Positions 31,923 through 44,521 of a DNA stretch of 64,000 nt are shown in pieces. Origin of the DNA: Erpobdella octoculata. Its lineage: Eukaryota > Annelida > Clitellata > Hirudinida > Erpobdellidae. A model generated the notes under the pieces. That model worked only from the letters and a program-made list of their open reading frames with translations. It did not search any database and was not told where the DNA came from. Location: assembly GCA_963978895.1 (NCBI GenBank), contig OZ022241.1, forward strand, positions 21,927,573 to 21,991,572, given 5' to 3'. The position numbers and the translations under genes are program-made. The first letter of the stretch is position 1, and each line of letters starts with the position of its first letter.

Positions 31923-34124
31923 CAGTGTTGGGGAGTAACGCGTTACAAGTAACGCGTTACTGTAATAGTATTACTTTTTTCAGTAACTTGTAATAGTAGC
32001 GATTACTTTTATTTCAAAGTAATATGTAATAGAAATATATTACTTTTTTTGAGTAATTGTAACGAAATTTACGTTATTTTTTTCGTTACATATATTTTAA
32101 AAAAAATTGAAATTTTGTTGTCGATGTCAATTTTATTTATGTAAAATGTCTATGCACGCTAGAACCCCGTTTAGCTAAGCTGTCATTGTCTTCCTTTATC
32201 GCTTTTTGCTGCTCGTTTGATACGCTTTTTAGATCGGTAAGTAACTGTTGCGTTATGTCTAGCGAAAACGAATTAAGTTCACACAGTTTCGAAAATGAAA
32301 CTGAAGAAGAATTTGATAGAGAAGCAGAGGAGACAGAGGCTGTAGTGGAATTTTCCAAATCCCCATACAGTGAATTTTTTACGATTGTGTCAGAAACCGC
32401 TAAAAATCTAAAAGTTAGGTGTAAGTTATGTTTGCCTAAAGTGGAAAACTCATCTGAAGGTAAGATTCATTTGTATTTGTTATCGATGACTAAAATGAAA
32501 AAACACACTTAATTTGGTTATATTTTAGATAGTTATAATCACAAAGTACTAAAATGAAAACATAGTAAATTAGTTGAGCTCTTGTAGCAAGTGTTATGAT
32601 TTATGATATATTACTAAGTACTTTTGATGACGAATTGTAACTTTTTTGTTACTTAGCGTGTCCATCCATCGTCAATGGCCAGGTTGGAAGCTTCAAAACA
32701 ATGTACAAAGAGCAACATATTGAAAACAGGACCAGCTAATAAAATTCAGTCGACACTGGACTGGACTTTAAAAACCAGCTGCATCTACATTACTTTCTCA
32801 AGAACAAGTGAATAGATTGATAATGAAATTTGTTGTCGCTGACATGCAATGTTTCAGTGTGGTGGAACAGCCTTCATTCATTGAATTAGTTACTGGATTA
32901 CAGCCAGGAAGGACTGTCATGTCAAGAAAAACAGTAATGGGTAAGGCTATAAATTAAAATCTTGACTTAATTGCATAGAGTATGTTTTATAATTTCAGTT
33001 ATGGGGGGTTAAACAAATACATTCAGTAGCGCCAAAGCAACCGCTTGATATATTTGCATCCCAGTCCGGGTTTACATGACTATTGAAACATGCAAGCAGC
33101 TTAAGCAAAATATTGAAATTTTGAAATATGCTTTAAAGTATTTTTTTAATTTAGTAGACCGACTGGAAATGCTGCATCGAGATAAAATGGAATCTTTGAC
33201 GACACTGCTGACAAGGATTTTTTATCTATGTACCACTGTTGATGTATGGACCAGCCGTAATCGCAGCTAAATTAGCTTCTCCGCTTGTAGATGCACTTTT
33301 ATCCGGTGTCGACAAGGGATTTAAGGGATATCTTACCAGAGATGATCTTATCTTATCAAGTTTGACACATCCTCAATTTCTTCTGCGTGGTTAGAATATC
33401 AAGCTGCCAAAGAAAGAGCGCGACAGATTTTAATGAAAGCAATGACAGATGAAAGCGAAAGAGTTTCTCCTGTTTTGCAGAACAGTGAATCTGGACTATT
33501 AGAACATGGTTCTTGTGATGAAAGCTTTTTTTCTTTTGAAGAAAATGTAGACAATGGCTCCACAATTCTTGCAGAAATGGACAGGTTTCTATCTGACACA
33601 TCAAGAGATATTGGTTGTCTTGTTCATTACCCTACTGTGAAATCATTGTTTTTCCGGTATAATACTGGTATGCCATCTAGTGTTCCAGTAGAACGTTTGT
33701 TTAGTCTTGGTGGCCAAATTCTTACACCTAGACGGAATCGTCTATCTGATGGAATTTTTGAGAAGCAACTCCTACTTCGTGCTAATAATGGAATATAATA
33801 AACATTGTATTTTTATTAGTTATTTTGTTATTTTGCAAAAAAATAAATTTTTTGTGTTGTATTTACTGATTTATATTTTATATTTCTTCCAACTTTAATT
33901 ATATAGTTTCTGAACCTGTCCAAATTTTTCGATATGGCTTCGAGCACTTAGTGCCATGAAGTAAAGTAATAGCTGTGTAATAGTATTACATTTTGTCAGT
34001 AACTTGTAATAGTAATATATTACAAATTTTAAAAAGTAACTTGTAATAGTAGTATATTACATTTTTAAGCCAAGTAACTGTAATAGTAATATATTACTTT
34101 TTAGAGTAATAGTCCCCAACACTG
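31923..34124 (+). mobile_element. hAT-1: hAT DNA transposon, 2.2 kb, with perfect target duplications
   Basis: The terminal inverted repeats start CAGTGTTGGGGA (left) and end ...tccccaacactg (right). The 8-bp sequence atgataac lies immediately outside both ends (31915-31922 and 34125-34132), which is diagnostic for hAT. Subterminal DNA is full of gtaacgcgttac / taatagtaatatattac repeats, likely transposase-binding sites. The internal coding is decayed and lacks the catalytic core. Confidence 0.96.
32255..33798 (+). pseudogene. hAT-1 transposase, internally deleted, probable introns
   Basis: From the ATG at 32255 an acidic N-terminus leads into a BED-type finger (VRCKLCLPKV) that ends at a good donor (GAAG|GTAAG, 32459/32460). 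An acceptor at 32656 resumes with RVHPSSMARLEASKQ, completing the finger. VNRLIMKFVVADMQCFSVV and another donor (32940/32941) follow. The part at 33076-33270 ends CTTVDVWTSRNRS; then coding jumps to LVDALLSGVDKGFKGYL and the hATC block PSSVPVERLFSLGG (to 33798). Roughly the whole RNase H-like catalytic region between VDVWTS and LVDALL is missing. The protein would bind the ends and dimerise but could not cut. Confidence 0.82.
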
Positions 34125-34132
34125 ATGATAAC

Positions 34133-35141
<1,009 letters not shown>

Positions 35142-35246
35142 AATATATATATATATATATATATATAGAAGTCTCAGTCTCTCGGGATATATATATATAT
35201 ATATATCCCGAGAGACTGAGACTTCTAGCCATCATTTTTTGGTGAT
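35142..35246. repeat. (TA)n with a perfect 20-base-arm palindrome
   Basis: The arms are 35168-35187 (gaagtctcagtctctcggga) and 35206-35225, its exact reverse complement, with an 18-base TA loop. The right arm leads into the family B SINE. Confidence 0.92.
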
Positions 35247-36722
<1,476 letters not shown>

Positions 36723-36786
<64 letters not shown>

Positions 36787-36889
36787 CTTATTCCCATATA
36801 TATATATATATATATATATGACTTATTCCCATATATATGCTATATATATATATATATATATATATATAGCATATATATGGGAATAAGTC

Positions 36890-36925
<36 letters not shown>

Positions 36926-36934
36926 TTATTTATT
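36723..36934. repeat. (TA)n with a palindrome of tgacttattccca arms
   Basis: The arms 36819-36840 (tgacttattcccatatatat plus gc) and 36869-36890 are exact reverse complements around a TA loop. A further direct copy of tgacttattccca lies at 36784-36796. Confidence 0.9.
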
Positions 36935-37023
36935 TATTTCGAGCGTAGTTTGGCGTAATATTTTCTTTTAAGCACACTCCGTTAAAAACTATGGCCCACT
37001 TGGCGTTTATCAATTTTTTCATC

Positions 37024-37826
37024 GCCTCACAAGCCCGCCCGACTCACCAAAACCCAGAATCGTCCCTTTATACTATCGCGCTCAAATGCATCACAACTAC
37101 AAAATCGATGAATCTATTCTACGATATATAATTCGTCGTCACGTTTCCATCACCGATACTGCCCACCTTCTTCAATTTCGCATCTACTACCAAAGTTTCA
37201 AAACCCACAACCTAGTGACACCAAACAACTTGTTACGCCATAACCTTCTCAAAAAAACTAACGTCGTCTACCAGTTTCGTTGCCCACTTCACCACGAATC
37301 TACAGCTTCATACGTCGGCCACACTAGAACTACTTTATCTCGCCGCCTTACCATGCACGTACAGGGTGGGAATATTCATTCCCATTTCATCAACGACCAC
37401 GCCATTCCACTTACCAGAAACATTACTGATTCAAATACTAGCGTGCTTATGTACTCTGGCGATCCCGTTCGAGTGAAGATTCTCGAAGCTCTAAACATAC
37501 GGCAGATAAAACCCACGATGAACGTCCAAAACGAAAACTTTGACCAGACATTGCAATTGTTTCGTCACTGCAACGGACACGCACCTGCACATCCACCGAA
37601 CACACACTCTAGTTCGACAACTTCATGCACTGTTCTCACCTCGGTCCCTTCACTTCATGGCTACAGTCTACGCGAGCCTAAACCGAGTTCGATTACAGAA
37701 CACCCACCCATTGATACCAACCAAACTTCCACACTCGAACCAAGTATTGCTTCTACCACCTTGTCTTCTTCCGCAGCTTCCCACCACGCTTCCTTCGCAC
37801 CCTCCGACACCTGCTTCCGACCCTGA
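37024..37826 (+). pseudogene. PLE-B polyprotein C-terminal part with GIY-YIG endonuclease
   Basis: The open frame starts inside the linker (IVPLYYRAQMHHNYKIDESI), passes through NNLLRHNLLKKTNVVYQFRC and SYVGHTRTTLSRRLTMHVQG, the GIY-YIG core with its conserved Tyr, Gly and Arg, and ends at 37826 in a Ser/Thr/Pro-rich tail. A second frame to 38082 (ending NNPNITSRRNRHK) matches the C-terminus of other copies, so a frameshift lies near 37800. The nuclease would nick target DNA. The RT half is missing because of 5' truncation. Confidence 0.85.
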
Positions 37827-38513
37827 CGCCACGATCGTCGCTATCTCTTCACCTTCCACTCCCCCAGACCATACTACCACTCAATGCATCGTCGATTACT
37901 CATCCGACCCCACGATCGTCGATATCTCTTCACTTTTCACTTCCACAGAACAAACTACCACTCAATGTATTGTCGATTATTCACTCGTTTCCGCGAACAC
38001 AAGCTCTCCTAATACACATATCTCTTCTGACATTATTATTAATAACCCTAACATTACTTCGCGTCGTAATCGACACAAATAAAACATTATTTCATACCAC
38101 ACACATACTGTTACTCTTTCCTATTTATACTTCATTAGTTTGTACACCGCCCGCGCCATACACCATTTGTACACCGCCCGCGCCATACACCATTTGTACA
38201 CCTATAAATTCCACCAATTCTACCTACAAGACGTTTATCGTACACTATCTCCCCTTCCCATATTCGTACACACACCTACAACTACAGTTATTCACCTTGT
38301 CTAGCTCTCTCACCTTTCAGTTGTCGCGTTCGTGCCTTATCGCTCACTCGTTTACTTAATTTTAAGTAATCTCGTTTTCGTTTTACTTTTGCACTCTAAT
38401 GGAATTTAATTTAATTTGTTTTGAACTCTAATGGAATTTAATTTAATTTAACTTGTTTTGATTCGTCTTGCTTCCGTTTCTTATTTTACGCTGACTTTTA
38501 GCTTATTACTTTG

Positions 38514-38555
38514 GGCTCTGAAGATGGAAAAGGATTTCCGAAGCTGCAGTAAGCC
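38514..38555 (+). ncRNA. hammerhead ribozyme candidate (PLE-B)
   Basis: Stem I GGCU/AGCC, core CUGAAGA, an extra U, stem II GGAAA/UUUCC with an AGGA loop, core GAA, palindromic stem III GCUGCAGU (the first pair is G-U instead of A-U), cleavage base A. The longest stem II in the set. Confidence 0.66.
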
Positions 38556-38663
38556 AAATAAAACATCTAAAACAAGTCTCACGTCTTTCAATTACCGCGA
38601 GGGCACCATAAAAAATTGATAAACGCCAAGTGGGCCATAGTTTTTAACGGAGTGTGCTCAAAA

Positions 38664-38664
<1 letters not shown>

Positions 38665-38733
<69 letters not shown>
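38665..38733. repeat. (TA)n microsatellite between PLE-B and SINE B
   Basis: The TA tract directly follows the PLE terminal motif (ctcaaaagaa). Confidence 0.96.
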
Positions 38734-39241
<508 letters not shown>

Positions 39242-41000
39242 CAGTGTTGGGTAAAATACTGTCCAAATGTAATTTGAATACAAAATACAAATACTTTGTT
39301 TAGAAGTATTTTCAGTACAAAATACAAATAGTTTTTTTGAAAATATTTCAAATAGGAAATACAAAATGCATTAGAGTATTTTACTGCAAAATACTAAAAT
39401 ACGTTGTATAACACTTGATGCCGATACCTCACCATCATCAACACGCATCTCAAACATTTTTAACAAAAACAAGTCAACAGGGTAAATCTTTTATTGTAAT
39501 AAAATAAACAGATAAACAGAGTCAACTTTTAAAATGAGAATTTGCTTTTAAAATTATTAATTGTTCAAAAGTTTCATCAGTTAAACGATTGCGGTGAGGG
39601 GTCATTATTTGCCTCTCCGGTGCTGAAAAGGTGTTCCACTGGAGCCGAAGATGGGATGACAGTGTTGTACCGCTTAAACATGTTTAAAACCACAGGGTAT
39701 AATTTTAATGTGTTCAAGTTTTTACACATGTTTTCCAAAAATGCTGTGGCCTCTGAATTATTGACTGTCACGGATGTAGCTGATTCAAAGGAGAAAAAAT
39801 CGTCTTCTTCATAATGTTTCTTTGAATGGGAATCTATCACCACATCTGTTTTAGGAATAAAAGTTCGAAATGTGTCCATAAACAGTTTGTGAACACGACT
39901 TCTGTGGTTTTCTGGAACCCATCTCATTTTGAAGAATGGGTGTGTAACTGATGCTAAAATGAAATGGTTAACTTCAGAGTCAAACTGCAAATGTTTAGCA
40001 TATCGCACTCGTAAGCCTTTCAAAATTGATTTCGCAAGTGGTTGTGCATGCTCCTTTTCTGACATGACCAAATATCAGCTGTTGTACACAGATATTCAAT
40101 TGACGAGCACTTCTTCTTTATAAGATTTTTTAATTGCATTAAATCATTATTTATATTTTTTGCGAGAGTTTGGCGACTCATCAAACTGATTGATGGATTC
40201 TTTAAATTTTGGTTTTTCAACCGTAGAAAGAGGTCTCATTTCGTGAATGATGTAGTTTTTTATCAACACATTTGCAATTGACTGAGAAACTGAAAATACC
40301 TCTGTAACTGTCCGTTGCTTTTTACGTTCAGGAGAAGCACTGTTTGATGTTCGACGTCTTTTTCGGTTTTTTCCAACTTCAATCTTGTGACTATCAAACT
40401 TTTTTAGCAAACAAGGATGAACACGTTTCAAGTGAGCCAAAAAATTTGTTGTTGCAGATATTAAACCTGAATATGTTTTATTAGAAGCACATTTCATGCA
40501 CTTGGCCACAACTTTATCCCCGTCTCGGCTAACAATTTCGAAGAATTCGCCATCTAATATGGCCGGGATTCGACCACCACTGCCTGAATTTTCTGCCATC
40601 TTAGTATTAAAAAACTTTAAACTTTAATTCTAACGACAACGACCTATTTTTACTACAAACTCTAAAAACCAACCTCGCGCTAAGCTATCGAAACAAAAGG
40701 AAGTACATTAAGTAAACATCGATTATGGTATAAAACCATGATAAAAACATAACATAACATAAACATAACACTTATTTATTAATTTTAAAGTTTCCCGATC
40801 TTTATATTTTTGAAAATGTCAATAATCTATTTTGTATTTTATTTTTTGTTCAAAATATTCAAATTACTTTTCAAAATTATTTAAAATAAAAATACTAAAT
40901 AAATTTTCTAAAAGTATTTCAAATCAAAATACAAAAATACTTTAAAATATTTTAAATACGAATTTCAAATATAATGTATTTGAAATATTACCCAACACTG
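39242..41000 (-). mobile_element. hAT-3: hAT element with an internally deleted transposase
   Basis: The terminal inverted repeats are cagtgttgggtaaaatac (left) and ...atattacccaacactg (right). Subterminal DNA has many aaatac/gtatttt repeats. The 8-bp flanks (gttgaaag and ctcgaggc) do not match, so one side was lost or rearranged. It borders directly on a LINE whose 5' end is missing. Confidence 0.85.
39577..40599 (-). pseudogene. hAT-3 transposase: BED finger plus hATC, catalytic core deleted
   Basis: From the ATG at 40599, MAENSGSGGRIPAILDGEFF leads into a BED-type finger with CMKCASNK and FLAHLKRVHPC (C-X2-C...H-X4-H). A basic nuclear-localisation-like stretch follows (VGKNRKRRRTS, SPERKKQRT). 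A second piece reads SSIEYLCTTADIWSCQK, then the coding jumps to EHAQPLAKSILKGLRVRYAK, and ends with PSSAPVEHLFSTGE, a hATC block with R to H in VERLFS. The gap after the IWS motif removes the catalytic region. It is a decayed non-autonomous derivative. Confidence 0.82.
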
Positions 41001-42540
41001 CTCGAGGCCTACAGACGGTTGAAAAAAGAGGCACAGGCCGCAGTGAGAGATGCTAAAATAAACCACTGGCGTAGGTTCTGCTCCAGTCTGAACTCACACT
41101 CCAAGTTGGGAGATATGTGGAAAGCAGTTAAAGGTATTAACGGTACTCAGTCTGGATTCAGCGTTCCGGCGTTGAAAAATGACAGAGAAACCGTTTTTAC
41201 CGATAAAGGCAAAGCCGATATGATTGCTCAGACAATCAGCTGGAATGCTTCCGTCGCAAATCTGTTGCCCGAGTTTGTAGACCTTAAAGCCGCGGATAAA
41301 AAGAGAATCCATTATGCTCTCCAGGCTAGTGTGCTGGAAAATGATGACGTGCATGGTTTGAATGCCGACATCACACGGAAAGAGTTGGAGGAGGCTTTGC
41401 TTAAGTGCTTAAAAGGCAAAAGCCCGGGGCCAGACGGTATTTGCTATGAAATGTTGAAGGAAATCGGCAGTAGTAAGGTTGATAAACTACTGGAGTTTAT
41501 CAACCTTGCGTGGGCGAAAGGGGAGGTACCAGAGATGTGGAGAGAATCTACGGTCGTTCCTCTACTCAGGCCCGGGAAAGATCCTTCGGATCCAAACTTC
41601 TACCGACCAATTTCTTTAACATCGTCTCTGTGCAAATTGGCAAAACAAATCATAGCAAACCGCCTAAGGTACTACCTAGAGGTATCCAACCTGATAAACC
41701 GTGAGCAATCCGGGTTTCGAAAAGGACGAGGATGCACAGACCACATCCTAAGACTTCAGAACGACGTGAAGCAATCAATGTGCAAAGGAGGTGGCACACT
41801 GGTGGTTTTTCTCGACCTCGAGAAAGCTTTTGACCTAGTGTGGAAAAATGGATTGCTATAGAAAATGTCTACCCTTGGCATAGGCGGCCGAATGCTAAAA
41901 TGGATCCAGGCGTTTCTGAGCGACCGAGTAGCCAGGGTGAGAGTTGGTAACACGCTGTCTGACACTGTTCAGATAGCAAATGGCACTCCCCAGGGCTCGG
42001 TTCTTAGTCCACTCCTGCTTCTATTAATGCTACATGACCTACCAAGCAGAGAGGTTCATGGGCTACGAACGTCTGTTTTTGCTGATGATGTTGCGGTGTG
42101 GGTTACCGGTAAAAATTCCCACGATATGCAGCATCACCTTCAAGAACGGATGAACCAGGTTCAAAACTTCTTTGCAACGTGGGGATTCAAGCTATCAGCA
42201 AAAAAATCTGTAGCGGTCTGTTTCACCCACTCTCGAAAGTTCCGTCAGAACTCTCCGAAAATCCATATAGATGGCTACACCCTGGATTGGAGCACATCAG
42301 TTCGTTTTCTCGGAATAATATTCGACAGTAAACTGAACTGGGGTCGTCACATTGACTTAATAGTCAAACGGTGCAAACAAAGATTGAACGTGATGAGGCT
42401 ATTAACTAGTCTCACGTGGGGCTGCAATAAACAGACCCTAATGCTCTACTACCGATGCTCGATTTGGTCGGTTATAGAGTACGGTTGCGAAGCATTTGAT
42501 AGTGCCTCGTCTACTGCAAAGGTAGACTTGACAGGCTACA
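41001..42540 (+). pseudogene. I-like LINE reverse transcriptase
   Basis: The frame shows the RT boxes KSPGPDGICYEMLKEIG, NFYRPISLTSSLCKLAKQII, SGFRKGRGCTDHIL, LVVFLDLEKAFDLVW, GTPQGSVLSPLLL and SVFADDVAVWV, then the thumb with FLGIIFDSKLNWGRHI. One in-frame TAG at 41859-41861 interrupts it just after KAFDLVWKNGLL. A one-base shift near 42525 moves the remainder to the next frame. Residues needed for catalysis are still present. RT would prime from the nicked target. Confidence 0.9.
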
Positions 42541-43831
42541 GCACGCTGCCCTAAGAACGGCGTGCGGGTCAATGACCTGCACAGGGCTGGCCGCTCTACA
42601 GGTCGATTGTGGTGATCCACCCTTAGACCTGAGGCGCAAAATGCTGATAGACAATTTCGCAACAAAAACAAAAATCATCCCAAACCACCCGGCGCGGGAG
42701 ATTTTTGAGCCAGTCGGGAAACAGCAGACACGGAAATGGAAACAATTTTTCTATCGATACTGCTTCAGGAGAAAGCAAAAAGATTCCAAAGCACCGATGG
42801 CCAAACGGGTGTCGGTACTAAACGAAATGGTTGCAAGAATGAAACCAAAGGAGCTGGCAACTCCTGCGATGCCACCGTGGAAATACAACCCTCCTCATTT
42901 TGACGAAGGGCTTGTAGGGTTAACCAAAGAAGACCCAACGCTCTTACCAAGAGCGCTGGAACTTCTGGATACATACCGGGATCACACCCGGATGTACACC
43001 GATGCCTCCAAGATTAGAAGCAGAGTCGCAGTTGGTGGGTTTGTCCCGAGATCTAGCTGTCGGTTCAGCCTTAGAGTGACGGACGATGTCTCGATGTTTA
43101 CAACCGAACTGACAGCGATCAAAAAAGGAATCGAGTGGATGGCCAGACCTGACGGTCCAGCCAAGTTGGCGCTGTTCACTGACTCGTACAGTTCTGTACT
43201 TGCTCTTAAAAACAGCGCTAACGCTAACAAATCCCCATTAGTTGCTTCAACCTTAGCGTTAATCGACTCGATTATGCGTGAAGGTAGAAAAGTAACGGTG
43301 ATCTGGGTTCCCAGTCACGTGGGCATTACTGGTAACGAAGCTGCTGATCGACTTGCTAAAAGTGCAATCAAGCATGCAGAAGTCGAACTTGTGATCGAGA
43401 GAGAACTAGTAGACTTCAAGAGGGCCATCAGGAAAGAGATAATGCGTGAGTGGCAAAAAAGATGGGATGAGGAATCCCATAGCCGCCATTACTGGTCTAT
43501 TGAGTCTAAAGTCTTTCAAAAAATCAAGTTCGCCACAACGCCCCGGTGCAAGGAAGTTTCCATTACCAGACTCCGTTTAGGTAAATGTCGACTGAACCAT
43601 TACTTAAAAATTTTGGACTTGCATGATACGGGTTTGTGCGAAATTTGCAGGAGTCCAGAAACTGTTGAACACTGGGTGCTCAACTGCAGGGCAACAGGTC
43701 ATCCTAGAACCAAGATGAGAAGAATCTGCAGACGGTTCAAGCAAGAACCCACCCTGCCAGTCGTCTTAAAGTCTCCACGATGCCAGGACGTCATCTACTC
43801 CTGGATCAAGGATCACAACATCGCGCTGTGA
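42541..43831 (+). pseudogene. I-like LINE connection region, RNase H and C-terminal knuckle
   Basis: This continues the RT after the frame change with LQHAALRTACGSM. RNase H follows: MYTDASKIRSRVAVGGFV (Asp), MFTTELTAIKKGIEW (Glu), LALFTDSYSSVLAL (Asp) and VIWVPSHVGITGNEAADRLA (His, Asp), so the D-E-D-D set is complete. Then comes CEICRSPETVEHWVLNC, the C-C-H-C knuckle common in LINE C-termini. The frame ends with TGA at 43829-43831. RNase H would remove RNA from the RNA-DNA hybrid. Confidence 0.9.
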
Positions 43832-44194
43832 TAAACGACCGGCCATCCAGCTTAATCCGGGATTGAGGATGACAGCAGGACGGCAATCCAGGAACGGTTA
43901 TAGTAGGAAAAGGAAAAAGGAAGAAAAAGATTATTTTAGATTCATATTCTACTGAATTTTTCCTCTTCCTAAAGTGTTATTATTTAGCAATTTTCTGGCT
44001 CTTCTTATTTGCTTTTCTTTTTCCCTTTTTTTCTCCCCACCCCTACCCTCCCTTCCATTCCCCATGTCTAAAAATACTATGTACAAGGACATTGTAATAT
44101 CATTTAAAAAAAAATGGAATTTGAGATTTCTTGCTTCTTGCGATTTTGAGAGGTGAAGCTCTGTCCGACTACTGTATTAATTGTCGTTTGTGTT

Positions 44195-44382
44195 TGTTGA
44201 ATATAGTTTTTGTTTTGCTTATAAATCGAACAGTTTATTTTATCTATTATTAATTGACCATTGTTCTTTTTATTCTATGTACTTCCGTCTTCCTTCTTTG
44301 TTGTTTCTCGAGTCGACATGTTGCTTTTAGTTGTGTAAAATAAATTCGGGTTTTACTCTTAAATAAAGTATAAAACACAATA
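44195..44382 (+). repeat. copia 5' LTR
   Basis: It starts tgttgaatatag and ends aacacaata. It contains aataaa-type signals near its end (taaataaag). Confidence 0.95.
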
Positions 44383-44400
44383 GGTTATGGGCCCAGTCAG
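44383..44400 (+). promoter_or_regulatory. copia primer-binding site, initiator-tRNA-Met half type
   Basis: ggttatgggcccagtc follows the 5' LTR directly. It is complementary to the anticodon arm of initiator tRNA-Met (CTGGGCCCATAACC), the same internal-tRNA priming used by Drosophila copia. Confidence 0.85.
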
Positions 44401-44521
44401 CTACTAACTGTGTAACTCGAATTTATTAAAAGTTTACGATCGAAATTTTTCGTAATTTAGAGCAGCGAAGTAATCACGTTTTCTTTTGAATCGCTGACAC
44501 CTGTTGACAGTTGTTTGAATA

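Larger units (their letters stand above)
36935..38664 (+). mobile_element. PLE-B: 5'-truncated PLE with an inverted terminal segment
   Basis: The plus-strand body (37024-38664) holds the end of the RT-linker, GIY-YIG, C-terminal tail, 3' UTR, hammerhead and terminal coding motif KKLINAKWAIVFNGVC. The left end (36935-37023) is the same terminal motif in inverse orientation, extended to GVCLKENITPNYARNK and a stop. The two ~60-base terminal segments (36963-37023 and 38605-38664) are therefore inverted repeats. Both outer sides abut TA-rich repeats. Confidence 0.85.
41001..43915 (+). mobile_element. I/Loa-like LINE with RNase H, 5'-truncated
   Basis: RT, RNase H and a C-terminal knuckle lie on the plus strand in one decayed ORF. 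The endonuclease domain is missing: the coding starts at LLEAYRRLKKEAQ exactly where hAT-3 ends. An RNase H domain downstream of RT puts it in the I superfamily (I, Ingi, Loa, R1 relatives). The 3' UTR continues to about 43915 without a clear poly(A). Confidence 0.85.

Noticed and set aside
37540..38359. Second long plus-strand frames over the PLE-B tail and 3' UTR
   Set aside because: Only the end of the first (NNPNITSRRNRHK) matches other PLEs; the rest is low-complexity sequence and UTR.
39242..41000. Target-site duplication for hAT-3
   Set aside because: The flanking octamers gttgaaag and ctcgaggc differ, so I do not claim one although the terminal repeats are clear.
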